From JACQXM01 sp964569425 (GTDB lineage Bacteria; Planctomycetota; Phycisphaerae; UBA1845), in NCBI GenBank assembly GCA_964569425.1, contig CAZMVD010000129.1, forward strand, positions 1 to 11,641: a DNA stretch of 11,641 nucleotides, given 5' to 3'. The position numbers were made by a program, and so were the translations under genes. Below are positions 1 through 6,814 of the stretch, piece after piece. Below the pieces are notes generated by a model that did not search any database, was not told the origin of the DNA, and saw only the letters and a program-made list of their open reading frames with translations. Position 1 is the first letter of the stretch. Every line of letters starts with the position of its first letter.

Positions 1-1
1 C

Positions 2-1852
2 GCAGCCTACCTGCCCATCATGCTCACCGGACAGATCGGGCGGAAAGGCGCCGGGGTGCACGGCTGGGCGGGCAACTACAAGGCAGCGTTGTTTCAGGGC
101 AGCAAAATCACCGGCCCGGGCTTCAAAGGCTGGGTGGCGGAAGATCCATTTCATCCCAACCTGGATGAAAAGGCTCACGGTCGCGAGGTGAAAGCGCACG
201 GCTATGCCAAGGACGAAGAGCCGGCCTATTGGAACCACGGCGACCGGCCGCTCATCGTGGAGACGCCCGGCGCGGGTCGCAAGGTGTTCACCGGCAAGAC
301 GCACATGCCCACGCCGACCAAGACGCTGCACTTCACCAACGTCAACCTCTTCAACAACGCCAAGCACTGCTACGACATGTTCAAGAACGTCAACCCGGGG
401 ATCGAGATGATCATCGCACAGGATATCGTGATGACCTCCTCGGTGCAGTACGCGGACATCGGGCTGCCCGCGAACAGTTGGGTGGAATTCGAAGACCTGG
501 AGATCACCGGTTCGTGCTCCAATCCCTTCTTGCAGATCTGGAAGGGCGGCATCAAGCCGGTGTTCGACTCGCGCGACGACTTCGCCATCCTCGCGGGCAT
601 CGCCAGGGCCATGGCCGCGGAGACCGGCGACAAGCGATTCACGGACTACTTCAAGTTCGAATACGAGGGCAAACGCGGGGTGTACATCCAGCGGCTTCTC
701 GATTCGAGCACCACGACCGCCGGATACAAGCTGGACGACATCATGGCCGGCAAATACGGCCCGCCGGGCGGGGCGCTCATGCTCTTTCGCACTTACCCGC
801 GGATTCCCTTCTGGGAGCAGGTGCACGACGACGAGCCGTTCCACACCGACACCGGCCGGTTGCACGCCTACGCCGACGTGCCCGAGGCGATCGAGTACGG
901 CGAGAACTTTATCGTCCACCGCGAGGGTCCCGAGGCCACGCCCTACCTACCCAACGTCATCGTCAGCAGCAACCCGTTCGTGCGTCCCAACGACTACGGC
1001 ATCCCCCTGACCGCCGAGCACTGGGACGAGCGCACGGTGCGCAACGTCAAACTGCCGTGGCCGAAAGTCCGCCAGACCCGCAACTTCCTGTGGGAACGGG
1101 GCTTCCAGTTCTACTGCCTGACGCCCAAGACGCGACACCGCGTGCACTCCACGTGGAGCAACGTCGACTGGCACCAGATCTATGACAGCAGCTTCGGCGA
1201 CCCGCACCGCACCGACCGCCGTTCGCCCTACGTGGGCGAGCACCAGGTCCACATCAACCCCCAGGCGGCGAAGGACCTGGGCATCAACGAGGGCGATTAC
1301 GTGTACGTCGATGCCAACCCGGCGGATCGTCCGTACCGCGGGGCCAAGCCGGACGACCCTTACTACAAGGTCGCGCGGCTCATGCTCCGCGCCGTGTACA
1401 ACCCGGCCTATCCCTACAACGTGGTGATGATGAAGCACGCCCCCTACATCGCCACGGAAAAAAGCGTCAAGGCGCACGAGACGCGCAAGGACGGCCGGGC
1501 GCTCTCCGACGACGGCTACCAGGCCAACCTCCGTTACGGTTCCCAGCAGAGCGTGACACGCAACTGGCACATGCCCATGCACCAGACCGACACGCTCTTC
1601 CACAAGGCCAAGGTGTTCATGGGATTCATTTTCGGCGGCGAGGCGGACAACCACGCCGTCAACACCGTGCCCAAGGAAACGCTCGTCCGCGTGGTCAAGG
1701 CCGAGGACGGCGGGCTGGGCGGCAAGGGCATCTGGGCGCCGGCCACGACAGGCATGAGCCCCGCGGGCGAGAACGAAGTGATGAAGCGCTACCTCGCCGG
1801 CGGATTCCTGGGCGCGTATCGCAGTGCGGCGGAAGAGGTCTTTGAGGAATAG
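2..1852 (+). CDS. nxrA: Nitrite oxidoreductase alpha subunit NxrA, C-terminal part (5' end outside the window)
   Basis: This is the C-terminal ~616 residues of a type II DMSO reductase family molybdopterin enzyme. The frame is open to the left edge, so the true start lies upstream, with the N-terminal [4Fe-4S] site and the Mo ligand. NXR interconverts nitrite and nitrate at a bis-MGD molybdenum centre. The last ~230 residues form the molydopterin-binding domain. Stretches such as FQFYCLTPKTRH, RSPYVGEHQVHINPQAA, DYVYVDANPADRPY, KSVKAHETRKDGRAL, NTVPKETLVRVVKAEDGG and PATTG match what I remember of Nitrospira and anammox NxrA, rather than cytoplasmic NarG/Nitrobacter NxrA. The matching NxrB downstream supports the call. 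An ATG at 20 is internal, not a start. Direction of catalysis (nitrite oxidation or nitrate reduction) cannot be read from sequence. Other close relatives in this family remain possible. Confidence 0.88.
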   Translation, partial: AAYLPIMLTGQIGRKGAGVHGWAGNYKAALFQGSKITGPGFKGWVAEDPFHPNLDEKAHGREVKAHGYAKDEEPAYWNHGDRPLIVETPGAGRKVFTGKTHMPTPTKTLHFTNVNLFNNAKHCYDMFKNVNPGIEMIIAQDIVMTSSVQYADIGLPANSWVEFEDLEITGSCSNPFLQIWKGGIKPVFDSRDDFAILAGIARAMAAETGDKRFTDYFKFEYEGKRGVYIQRLLDSSTTTAGYKLDDIMAGKYGPPGGALMLFRTYPRIPFWEQVHDDEPFHTDTGRLHAYADVPEAIEYGENFIVHREGPEATPYLPNVIVSSNPFVRPNDYGIPLTAEHWDERTVRNVKLPWPKVRQTRNFLWERGFQFYCLTPKTRHRVHSTWSNVDWHQIYDSSFGDPHRTDRRSPYVGEHQVHINPQAAKDLGINEGDYVYVDANPADRPYRGAKPDDPYYKVARLMLRAVYNPAYPYNVVMMKHAPYIATEKSVKAHETRKDGRALSDDGYQANLRYGSQQSVTRNWHMPMHQTDTLFHKAKVFMGFIFGGEADNHAVNTVPKETLVRVVKAEDGGLGGKGIWAPATTGMSPAGENEVMKRYLAGGFLGAYRSAAEEVFEE

Positions 1853-1881
1853 CCGCGGAACAGCCGGCGGAGAAACCAACC

Positions 1882-2199
1882 ATGCCCTACGACGATCCCG
1901 ATCCGACCGACCCGATGACGCTGGTAGGCGTGGTATGCCCCACGGCGGACGAAGGGGCGATGCGCGAGATGGCCGAGTGCTTCATCGAGGAATACGTGCG
2001 ATTGGGGTTCGACGAGGCGCGGCTGCTGCGCCTGTTCCGCACACAAGGTTTCGCGGGACCGAACATGGCGTGGCAAACCCTCGGCGAGGAGGCGATCCGC
2101 GCGATGATCGCCGAGCAACTGGGCTGCCGCCGAACGGCACCATCCCGGCTGGACGTCGTGTCGGCGGATGGCGGTTTCACGCTGCCAGTGCTGGAGTAG
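1882..2199 (+). CDS. Conserved-looking small protein of unknown function between nxrA and nxrB
   Basis: A 105-residue soluble protein with no signal peptide or membrane segment. It starts 29 nt after nxrA with a GGAG ribosome site at 1869-1872, so it is probably co-transcribed. After an acidic, proline-rich start, residues ~25-75 look helical, with the segments AECFIEEYVRLGFDEARLL, LFRTQGFAGPN and LGEEAIRAMIAEQLG. I have an impression of similar small proteins with an EEY.R.GF...LL.LF...GP pattern next to molybdopterin oxidoreductase genes, but I cannot name the family. There is a single Cys near residue 82, so it is unlikely to bind Fe-S. It could be an assembly factor or small accessory subunit of the enzyme; that is inference from position only. 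Coding is supported by the ribosome site, the spacing and a protein-like composition. Confidence 0.72.
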   Translation: MPYDDPDPTDPMTLVGVVCPTADEGAMREMAECFIEEYVRLGFDEARLLRLFRTQGFAGPNMAWQTLGEEAIRAMIAEQLGCRRTAPSRLDVVSADGGFTLPVLE

Positions 2200-2226
2200 G
2201 AATGAGGACGGTGTTTACATGCGCCG

Positions 2227-2254
2227 GTCCGCGCGGGCTCGAAGCCCACGGCTC
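2227..2254 (-). repeat. Dispersed GC palindrome, copy 1 (upstream of nxrB)
   Basis: A 28-nt element. Read on the - strand it differs from copy 2 (3640-3667) at 2 of 28 positions. It contains an inverted repeat: arms CGTGGGCT and AGCCCGCG around a 3-nt loop, with one G.T wobble. It sits in the 140-nt gap between the small unknown gene and nxrB. The RNA would form a stable hairpin, but no T-tract follows it. Confidence 0.75.
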
Positions 2255-2326
2255 ACTTGGGATTGAGTAGAGACACGATTCACGCAGCGGCGCGCTGGAG
2301 GCCGGTGGCCCCGGCCCAAGGCCGAC

Positions 2327-2332
2327 AAGGAG
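2327..2332 (+). promoter_or_regulatory. Strong ribosome binding site of nxrB
   Basis: AAGGAG lies 7 nt before the ATG at 2340. It is the clearest Shine-Dalgarno site in the window and fixes the nxrB start. It fits a gene that must be translated at a high rate. Confidence 0.8.
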
Positions 2333-2339
2333 TTGATCG

Positions 2340-3617
2340 ATGGCTTCGGTTTACAACTGGCAACTCGGGCGGCAGATGGCGTACCCCTATCCCGCGGCGG
2401 CGCCCAAGGAACAGTTCGCCTTCGTGATCAACATCAACCGCTGCATCGGGTGCCAGACCTGCACCATGGCGTGCAAAAGCACCTGGACTTTCGCCAAGGG
2501 GCAGGAGCACATGTGGTGGACCAACGTGGAAACCAAGCCCTACGGCGGCTACCCGCAGCACTGGGACGTCAAAACGCTGGACCTGCTCGAGCAGGCCAAC
2601 CCCGGCGGGCAGCGCTGGAGCGGCAGCCCGCAAACGGACCCGCGCGAACCCTTTGGAAGGTTCGAAGGACGCACCGTCTTCGAGAACCCCCACATGGTCG
2701 CCCGCGGTGAACAGCCCAACCAGGTGCTCGGCTATCTGCCCTCCGATGAGGAGTGGCGCTTTCCCAACATCTACGAAGACGTTCCCCCCACCGGCCCCAC
2801 CGAACGCATGAACTTCGGCCGCGGGGAACACCTCGACGGCGATCACAAGCACAAGGCGTGGTTCTATTACCTCGCGCGGCTCTGCAACCATTGCTCGTAC
2901 CCCGCCTGCCTGGCGGCCTGTCCGCGCAAGGCGATCTACAAGCGGCCCGAGGACGGCATCGTGCTCATCGATCAGCAGGAATGCCGCGGCTACCGCAAAT
3001 GCGTAGAGGCCTGCCCGTACAAAAAGTCCATGTACCGCGGCACCACGCGCACCAGCGAAAAATGCATCGCCTGCTACCCGCGGGTGGAGGGCAGCGACCC
3101 AGAAACCGACGGCGTCCCCATGGAAACGCGTTGCATGGCCGCCTGCATCGGCCAGGTCCGTATGCAGGGATTGGTCAAGGTCGACGCCGACGCCGCCTGG
3201 GTCGAGGACCGCTACAACCCCCTCTACTACCTGGTTCACGTGGCCCGGGTGGCGCTCCCGCTCTATCCCCAGTTCGGTACCGAGCCCAACGGCTACTACA
3301 TCCCGCCGCGCTGGGTGCCCACCGCGTACCTCGAGCAGATGTTCGGCCCCGGCGTCTCGGCCGCCGTGGAGCGTTATCGCTATCCCGACCGTGAACTGCT
3401 CGCGGTGCTGCAACTGTTCCGCCGCTCCAACCAGATCATCGCCCGCTACGAGATCGAGGAAGGTCCCAAGGTCTACGAAACGCAGCGCAACGGACGCAAG
3501 ATCGAAGTGTACGACGACACCATCATCGCCTTCGGACGGACGGGAAAGGAGATCTTCCGAACCCAGGTGGAAGAGCCGGTACACGTGCGCCCGGCGGCGC
3601 ACGCCAACAGCATCTGA
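2340..3617 (+). CDS. nxrB: Nitrite oxidoreductase beta subunit NxrB, four-cluster ferredoxin
   Basis: A 425-residue electron-transfer subunit, close to the ~429 residues I recall for Nitrospira NxrB. It carries electrons between the NxrA molybdenum site and a downstream acceptor, usually the heme subunit NxrC. Cysteine sets are C35/C38/C41/C45, C182/C185/C190/C194, C215/Y218/C221/C225 and C242/C245/C265/C269. Tyr218 replaces the second Cys of the third set; NarH has Trp there and binds [3Fe-4S]. The opening SVYNWQLGRQM, then CIGCQTCTMACKSTWTF, WWTNVETKPYGGYPQHWDVK and EEWRFPNIYED, are hallmarks of NxrB as I remember it. There is no signal peptide; in this type NxrB is thought to be exported with a Tat-bearing NxrA. 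The start is set by AAGGAG at 2327-2332. Palindromic repeats lie on both sides of the gene. Confidence 0.93.
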   Translation: MASVYNWQLGRQMAYPYPAAAPKEQFAFVININRCIGCQTCTMACKSTWTFAKGQEHMWWTNVETKPYGGYPQHWDVKTLDLLEQANPGGQRWSGSPQTDPREPFGRFEGRTVFENPHMVARGEQPNQVLGYLPSDEEWRFPNIYEDVPPTGPTERMNFGRGEHLDGDHKHKAWFYYLARLCNHCSYPACLAACPRKAIYKRPEDGIVLIDQQECRGYRKCVEACPYKKSMYRGTTRTSEKCIACYPRVEGSDPETDGVPMETRCMAACIGQVRMQGLVKVDADAAWVEDRYNPLYYLVHVARVALPLYPQFGTEPNGYYIPPRWVPTAYLEQMFGPGVSAAVERYRYPDRELLAVLQLFRRSNQIIARYEIEEGPKVYETQRNGRKIEVYDDTIIAFGRTGKEIFRTQVEEPVHVRPAAHANSI

Positions 3618-3639
3618 GGCCCGGCCGCCCCTTTGCAGC

Positions 3640-3667
3640 GAGCCGCGGGCTTCCAGCCCGCGCGGAC
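3640..3667 (+). repeat. Dispersed GC palindrome, copy 2 (downstream of nxrB)
   Basis: A 28-nt element beginning GAGCCGCGGGCT, in the opposite orientation to copies 1 and 3. Its core is a perfect 8-bp stem, CGCGGGCT/AGCCCGCG, with a TCC loop. It lies 23 nt after the nxrB stop, in the 94-nt gap before the chaperone gene. It could act as an RNA stem that ends or protects the nxrB message, but it has no T-tract. Confidence 0.78.
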
Positions 3668-3711
3668 GATCAATAGTCGAGTGACCTTTCACTCTGGAAC
3701 GCCTTGGCGAA

Positions 3712-4539
3712 ATGGAACAGCGCATGAATGGTTTGGACGATTCTCACGGCTCCTGGCAGTTGGCCGAGGCCCGCTCCGCCGCCTACGCACTGATCGCGGC
3801 GGGGTTTCGCGAGCCGACCGCGCTGCCGCTTCCGCTCTTGGCGTCGATCGAGTCGGCGGAGCAGGCGCTGGCGCCGCTGTTGGGCATGGGAGGCGACGTG
3901 GCCGAGAGCGCTAGCGCGCTGCTGACGGCCACCGCGGACCTGGGCTGCGCAGGCGTCCCGCTGGCGCCCGCCATCGCCGAACTGGAAGAAGAGTACGCGC
4001 GGCTGTTCGGCCACGCGGTGCGCGGCGCCTGTCCCCCGTACGAGTTGGAGTACGGCCCCGGCGAGATCGTGCACCGTGCGCCCGACCTCGCGGATATCGC
4101 CGGGTTCTACACCGCATTCGGACTGGAAATGGGGCCCGAGTCCGACCGTCCGGACCACGTTACCGCACAATGCGAGTTCCTGAGCGTGTTGTGTGCCAAG
4201 GAGACGATCGCCCGCAAGACCCATGACGCCGAGCGAGTAGAACAATGTTGCTCCGCGCAGCGATCCTTCCTTAAGGACCATTTGGCCTGGTGGCTGCCGG
4301 CGCTGACCCATCGGATCAGCGAACAGGCGAAAACCCATTTCTATCAGGCGCTGGCCCGCTTCGGCCGCGCGTTCATCGAGTCCGAATGTGCTCGCATGAA
4401 CCTACCCGCCGGTCCGGTATGGCTGGAACTGTGCCCCGCGGACCCGGAGCGCGACACAACCATCGAGTGCGGCCCGGAGGACCAGGGCGTCCCCGGCGGG
4501 CGCGACCGGCTGGTACAGCTCGGAATGCCGTCTACGTAA
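3712..4539 (+). CDS. TorD/NarJ-family molybdoenzyme assembly chaperone
   Basis: A 275-residue cytoplasmic, mainly helical protein of the TorD/NarJ chaperone family (Nitrate_red_del type). Family members hold the apo catalytic subunit, help insert the molybdenum cofactor and delay Tat export until folding is complete. Typical segments are LEEEYARLFG (91-100), CPPYELEYG (107-115), DLADIAGFYTAFGLE (125-139), PDHVTAQCEFLSVLCAKE (147-164) and FLKDHLAWWLPAL (186-198). The PPYE...Y and DH...EFL pattern is diagnostic. It follows nxrB by 94 nt, so NxrA is the likely client. Starts at 3712 or 3724 are both possible; neither has a strong ribosome site. The last ~35 residues look like a variable tail. 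Confidence 0.88.
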   Translation: MEQRMNGLDDSHGSWQLAEARSAAYALIAAGFREPTALPLPLLASIESAEQALAPLLGMGGDVAESASALLTATADLGCAGVPLAPAIAELEEEYARLFGHAVRGACPPYELEYGPGEIVHRAPDLADIAGFYTAFGLEMGPESDRPDHVTAQCEFLSVLCAKETIARKTHDAERVEQCCSAQRSFLKDHLAWWLPALTHRISEQAKTHFYQALARFGRAFIESECARMNLPAGPVWLELCPADPERDTTIECGPEDQGVPGGRDRLVQLGMPST

Positions 4540-4556
4540 AATTGGAAGTCGCAGGT

Positions 4557-5480
4557 ATGAGACTGGAATTCGACCCGGCCCTGATCGAAAAAGCCGTGCA
4601 GCTCGCCGCCCGAAACGACGCCGCGGTGCAGCGGGAACTGCATCGGCAGTTGGATCCCGTGTATAGCGTGGCCGACCCCGAGGCCCGGGAGCGTGCGTTC
4701 GCCGAGATCTTCGCCACCTGGTTTCTGCGCCTCCGATTGGATGCCCCTTTGGCGGCGCTGTTGGCCGAGCGCCCCTTGATCGCCGAACGCTGTATTCGCG
4801 GCGTGGTGCACGAGGCCCCGCGGCGCTCGGCGGAATCCGTGGAACTGTATGTCCGACAGGACGATGACGGATTCCCCATACGCACCCTGTTGGTGCAATT
4901 GCTCCCGGAATCGCTGCGTTCTGGCGAACGCGCCATGGCCCTGCTGCGCCGCGAACTGTTGCACGTGCACGACATGCTCAGCGACGACTTCGGCTACCGC
5001 GCGGAAGATCTCGCCGGCCTGTCGCCAAGGCAGCACATCGTCCGCGACCGCTATCGCGTGCTGTGGGATATCAGCGTCGAATCCCGCCTGGACACTTTGG
5101 GCCGGGCCGACGGTCGCACGTGGGAGCGACTCCGCGTTTTGTTTCAGCGCGCGTTCATACTCCGCGGCGCCCCGCCGGCGCCGGGCGCTTTCGAGGCGGC
5201 CCGGACGCTGCCGCAGGTCACCCATGCCATGCTGTGGACGCTGGCGACGCACCCCGAACGACTCGGCGCAGGGCATGAGGTGATTCTGGAAGCCCCATCC
5301 ACCGGCTGCCCGCTGTGCGAGTTTCCCACTTTCGACTGGTTCGATTTTTCGACGGACATCGATCGGCCAACCGCGGATCTCATTCGCGCGCGGCATCCGG
5401 AGTGGACCCCTGCCGCAGGCGCCTGCCGCCAGTGCGTGGAGACCTATGCTTGCGACCAGCGCGCGCCAGCGCCCTGTTGA
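4557..5480 (+). CDS. Unknown protein with RELLH near-zincin motif and C-terminal Cys pairs
   Basis: A 307-residue soluble protein, 17 nt after the chaperone gene, so in the same operon. I do not recognise a named family. Residues 132-139 read RELLHVHD, one residue short of the HExxH zinc-protease signature: Arg132 stands where the first His would be (CGC against CAC is a one-base change). A conserved-looking block follows: DFGYR, RDRYRVLWDISVESRLDTLG. The C-terminus has two CxxC pairs, C251/C254 (GCPLCEFPTFDWFDF) and C290/C293 (CRQCVETYAC), which could make a zinc ribbon or a metal site. There is no signal peptide or membrane helix. A TTG at 4542 is an alternative start. Position suggests a maturation or quality-control role for the molybdoenzyme, but that is inference. 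Confidence 0.75.
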   Translation: MRLEFDPALIEKAVQLAARNDAAVQRELHRQLDPVYSVADPEARERAFAEIFATWFLRLRLDAPLAALLAERPLIAERCIRGVVHEAPRRSAESVELYVRQDDDGFPIRTLLVQLLPESLRSGERAMALLRRELLHVHDMLSDDFGYRAEDLAGLSPRQHIVRDRYRVLWDISVESRLDTLGRADGRTWERLRVLFQRAFILRGAPPAPGAFEAARTLPQVTHAMLWTLATHPERLGAGHEVILEAPSTGCPLCEFPTFDWFDFSTDIDRPTADLIRARHPEWTPAAGACRQCVETYACDQRAPAPC

Positions 5481-5600
5481 GGGGCGCACGATGGCTTGGC
5501 GTAGGCTCGATCGCGCGGTAGGGTCGCCGCCGGTCCGGCTCGCGCCGTTGCGTTGCCCGAGACACAGGCCGCAACATCCGTTGCCTCCCCAACATAAATG

Positions 5601-5606
5601 AAGGAA
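5601..5606 (+). promoter_or_regulatory. Ribosome binding site that decides the hemerythrin gene start
   Basis: AAGGAA here is spaced correctly for the ATG at 5613. The in-frame ATG at 5598 lies just before this site and has no ribosome site of its own, so 5613 is preferred. Confidence 0.6.
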
Positions 5607-5612
5607 GCATCG

Positions 5613-6188
5613 ATGAGCAACGAACAACCCGAGGCACCCTCCCGCGTCCTTCGCGCCGAGCACCAGGTGATCCTTCGCGTAGTGCGCGTCCTCGATTTGC
5701 TGATGAGCCGGCTCGAACAGACCGGCGAGTTCCTCCAACCCTCGCTGGCCAAGTGCGTGGCTTTCCTGCGCCTCTTCGCCGACGCCTGCCACCACGGCAA
5801 GGAAGAGGATCTGCTCTTCCCGGTGCTCGAATCGCGCGGCATCCCGCGCGAGGGCGGGCCGATCGGCGTGATGCTCTACGAACACCAGGTCGCGCGGCGC
5901 CTCACCCAGGAGATGGCCCAGGCGCTGGACGCCGCACCGGTGCCCGACGCCGCGGTACGCGAACGGTTCCGCCACGCCGCGCGGCAATACATCGACCTGC
6001 TCACCAACCACATCTTCAAGGAGGACAACATCCTGTTCACCATGGGCGACCGCGTGATGGCGCCCGACGACCAGGACACGCTGGCGGCGGAGTTCTGCGC
6101 GGTCAACTGCAAGGTGTTCGAGGGAAAGCGGCGCGAGGAACTGCTCCGCCTGGCCGACGAACTGGAAGCGGAGGCGGGCGATCGCTGA
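5613..6188 (+). CDS. Hemerythrin-like (HHE domain) protein
   Basis: A 191-residue four-helix hemerythrin-type protein, expected to bind a di-iron centre. Candidate ligands are H17 (RAEHQVI), H60/H61 and E64/E65 (CHHGKEEDLLFP), H91 (YEHQ) and H133/E137 (NHIFKED), the spacing of the cytoplasmic HHE family. No signal peptide is visible. Bacterial members bind O2 or NO, or take part in iron and stress handling. Beside an NXR-type enzyme, handling of nitrogen oxides or oxygen is an attractive guess but nothing more. It starts 132 nt after the preceding gene, a wider gap than elsewhere in the cluster, so it may have its own promoter; none is clear. Cys162 and Cys166 near the C-terminus are extra. 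Confidence 0.88.
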   Translation: MSNEQPEAPSRVLRAEHQVILRVVRVLDLLMSRLEQTGEFLQPSLAKCVAFLRLFADACHHGKEEDLLFPVLESRGIPREGGPIGVMLYEHQVARRLTQEMAQALDAAPVPDAAVRERFRHAARQYIDLLTNHIFKEDNILFTMGDRVMAPDDQDTLAAEFCAVNCKVFEGKRREELLRLADELEAEAGDR

Positions 6189-6600
6189 TCCGGCGGCGTT
6201 GTCCCAACCCTTGGCAGGCAGTGACAATTATTTGGCACTGATCTGGCCGCGCGTAGCGCGGAACGACGCCCCGCGCCTGGAACTGGTTCAGTTTCTCGCG
6301 AGGGCGTTCGGATCGGCGCGGGTCCGCCTCTCTGAAACTCTCTCGTCAACGGCCGTCGACCAGCAAAGAGCCTATCTCAATAGCCCCCTTCTCTTTTCAG
6401 AAGTGGGGCCAGGTGGAGGTTCTCGAGGTTGAGCGTTAACATGCCTGCCCGCCTCAACCTTTGAGCGATTGCCAATCGACGCAGTGAGGCATGATATCAA
6501 AGGATCGATTGCTTCATCGGCCGCCCGTGGCACACCAAAGCGCGTTGCCCAATTCGGTAGAGTCACCTGCCGCCGAGGCCGTGGATTCTCCTCAATCTTC
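6189..6600 (+). other. Gene-poor spacer with small hairpins
   Basis: No convincing gene on either strand: open frames here are short, have no ribosome site and give no family I know. It holds two hairpins. One is a perfect 6-bp stem (6247-6261, CCGCGC-GTA-GCGCGG), 58 nt after the hemerythrin stop. The other is 10 bp with one bulge (6383-6409). Neither is followed by a T-tract. They may mark the end of the + strand cluster. Confidence 0.5.
6383..6409 (+). terminator. Possible stem-loop terminator or element end
   Basis: Left arm 6383-6392 (GCCCCCTTCT) pairs with right arm 6399-6409 (AGAAGTGGGGC) with one bulged T and a 6-nt loop. No T-run follows on the + strand, so a standard intrinsic terminator is doubtful. 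Confidence 0.25.
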
Positions 6601-6765
6601 TTAGAACTGGCGATGCTGGCTGTGGACCTGGGACTGTTTCAGCGCAAGCCCCGCGCCAAGCGCATGAAGGAAGCGATTATCTGGTTTGGTGTATGGACCG
6701 CTCTGGCGCCGAGGTTCAATACCGGCATCATCCTCTTTCATGAGCGGGGCCTCAGGCCGGGATGA
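6580..6765 (+). pseudogene. Remnant of the N-terminus of a TerC-family membrane protein
   Basis: About 50 codons (clear from ~6598 to 6750) resemble the start of TerC/Alx-type integral membrane proteins. They give LELAMLAVDLGLFQRK, then RMKEAIIWFGVWTALAPRFN and TGIILF. Family members are usually 300 or more residues and have the pattern MLA.DLG.F..K.....KEA..WS..W..LAL.FN.G near the N-terminus, followed by a conserved LTGYLIEKSL-like segment. Here the frame stops at 6763-6765, just after the first similar block, and no later TerC segment follows. The ATG at 6613 has no ribosome site. So this is a fragment, probably left by a deletion or rearrangement. It ends 49 nt before the modC stop on the other strand. 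Confidence 0.62.
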
Positions 6766-6814
6766 CAGGCTGGACAGGGAACTCGCCCCGCTGACCGGAC
6801 GCACGGCGCGCGGC

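Noticed and set aside
947..1879. A 310-codon open frame on the - strand opposite nxrA
   Set aside because: Shadow of a recognised molybdopterin enzyme; low-complexity Val/Arg/His composition.
2280..3725. A 481-codon open frame on the - strand opposite nxrB
   Set aside because: It is the shadow of nxrB; it even reads through repeat copy 2, which creates a GLEARGSL segment.
4344..6227. A 627-codon open frame on the - strand opposite the chaperone, unknown protein and hemerythrin genes
   Set aside because: It spans three well-supported + strand genes and gives no domain. Long antisense frames are expected in GC-rich coding DNA.
6399..6420. AGAAGTGGGGCCAGGTGG, reminiscent of short sequences I associate with REP-associated transposase elements
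   Set aside because: The match is from memory and short, and no transposase (HUH/Y1 motif) could be found on either side.
6713..6733. GGTTCAATACC, a tRNA T-arm-like sequence
   Set aside because: No acceptor stem, D-arm or anticodon arm can be built around it; it lies in the TerC-like frame.
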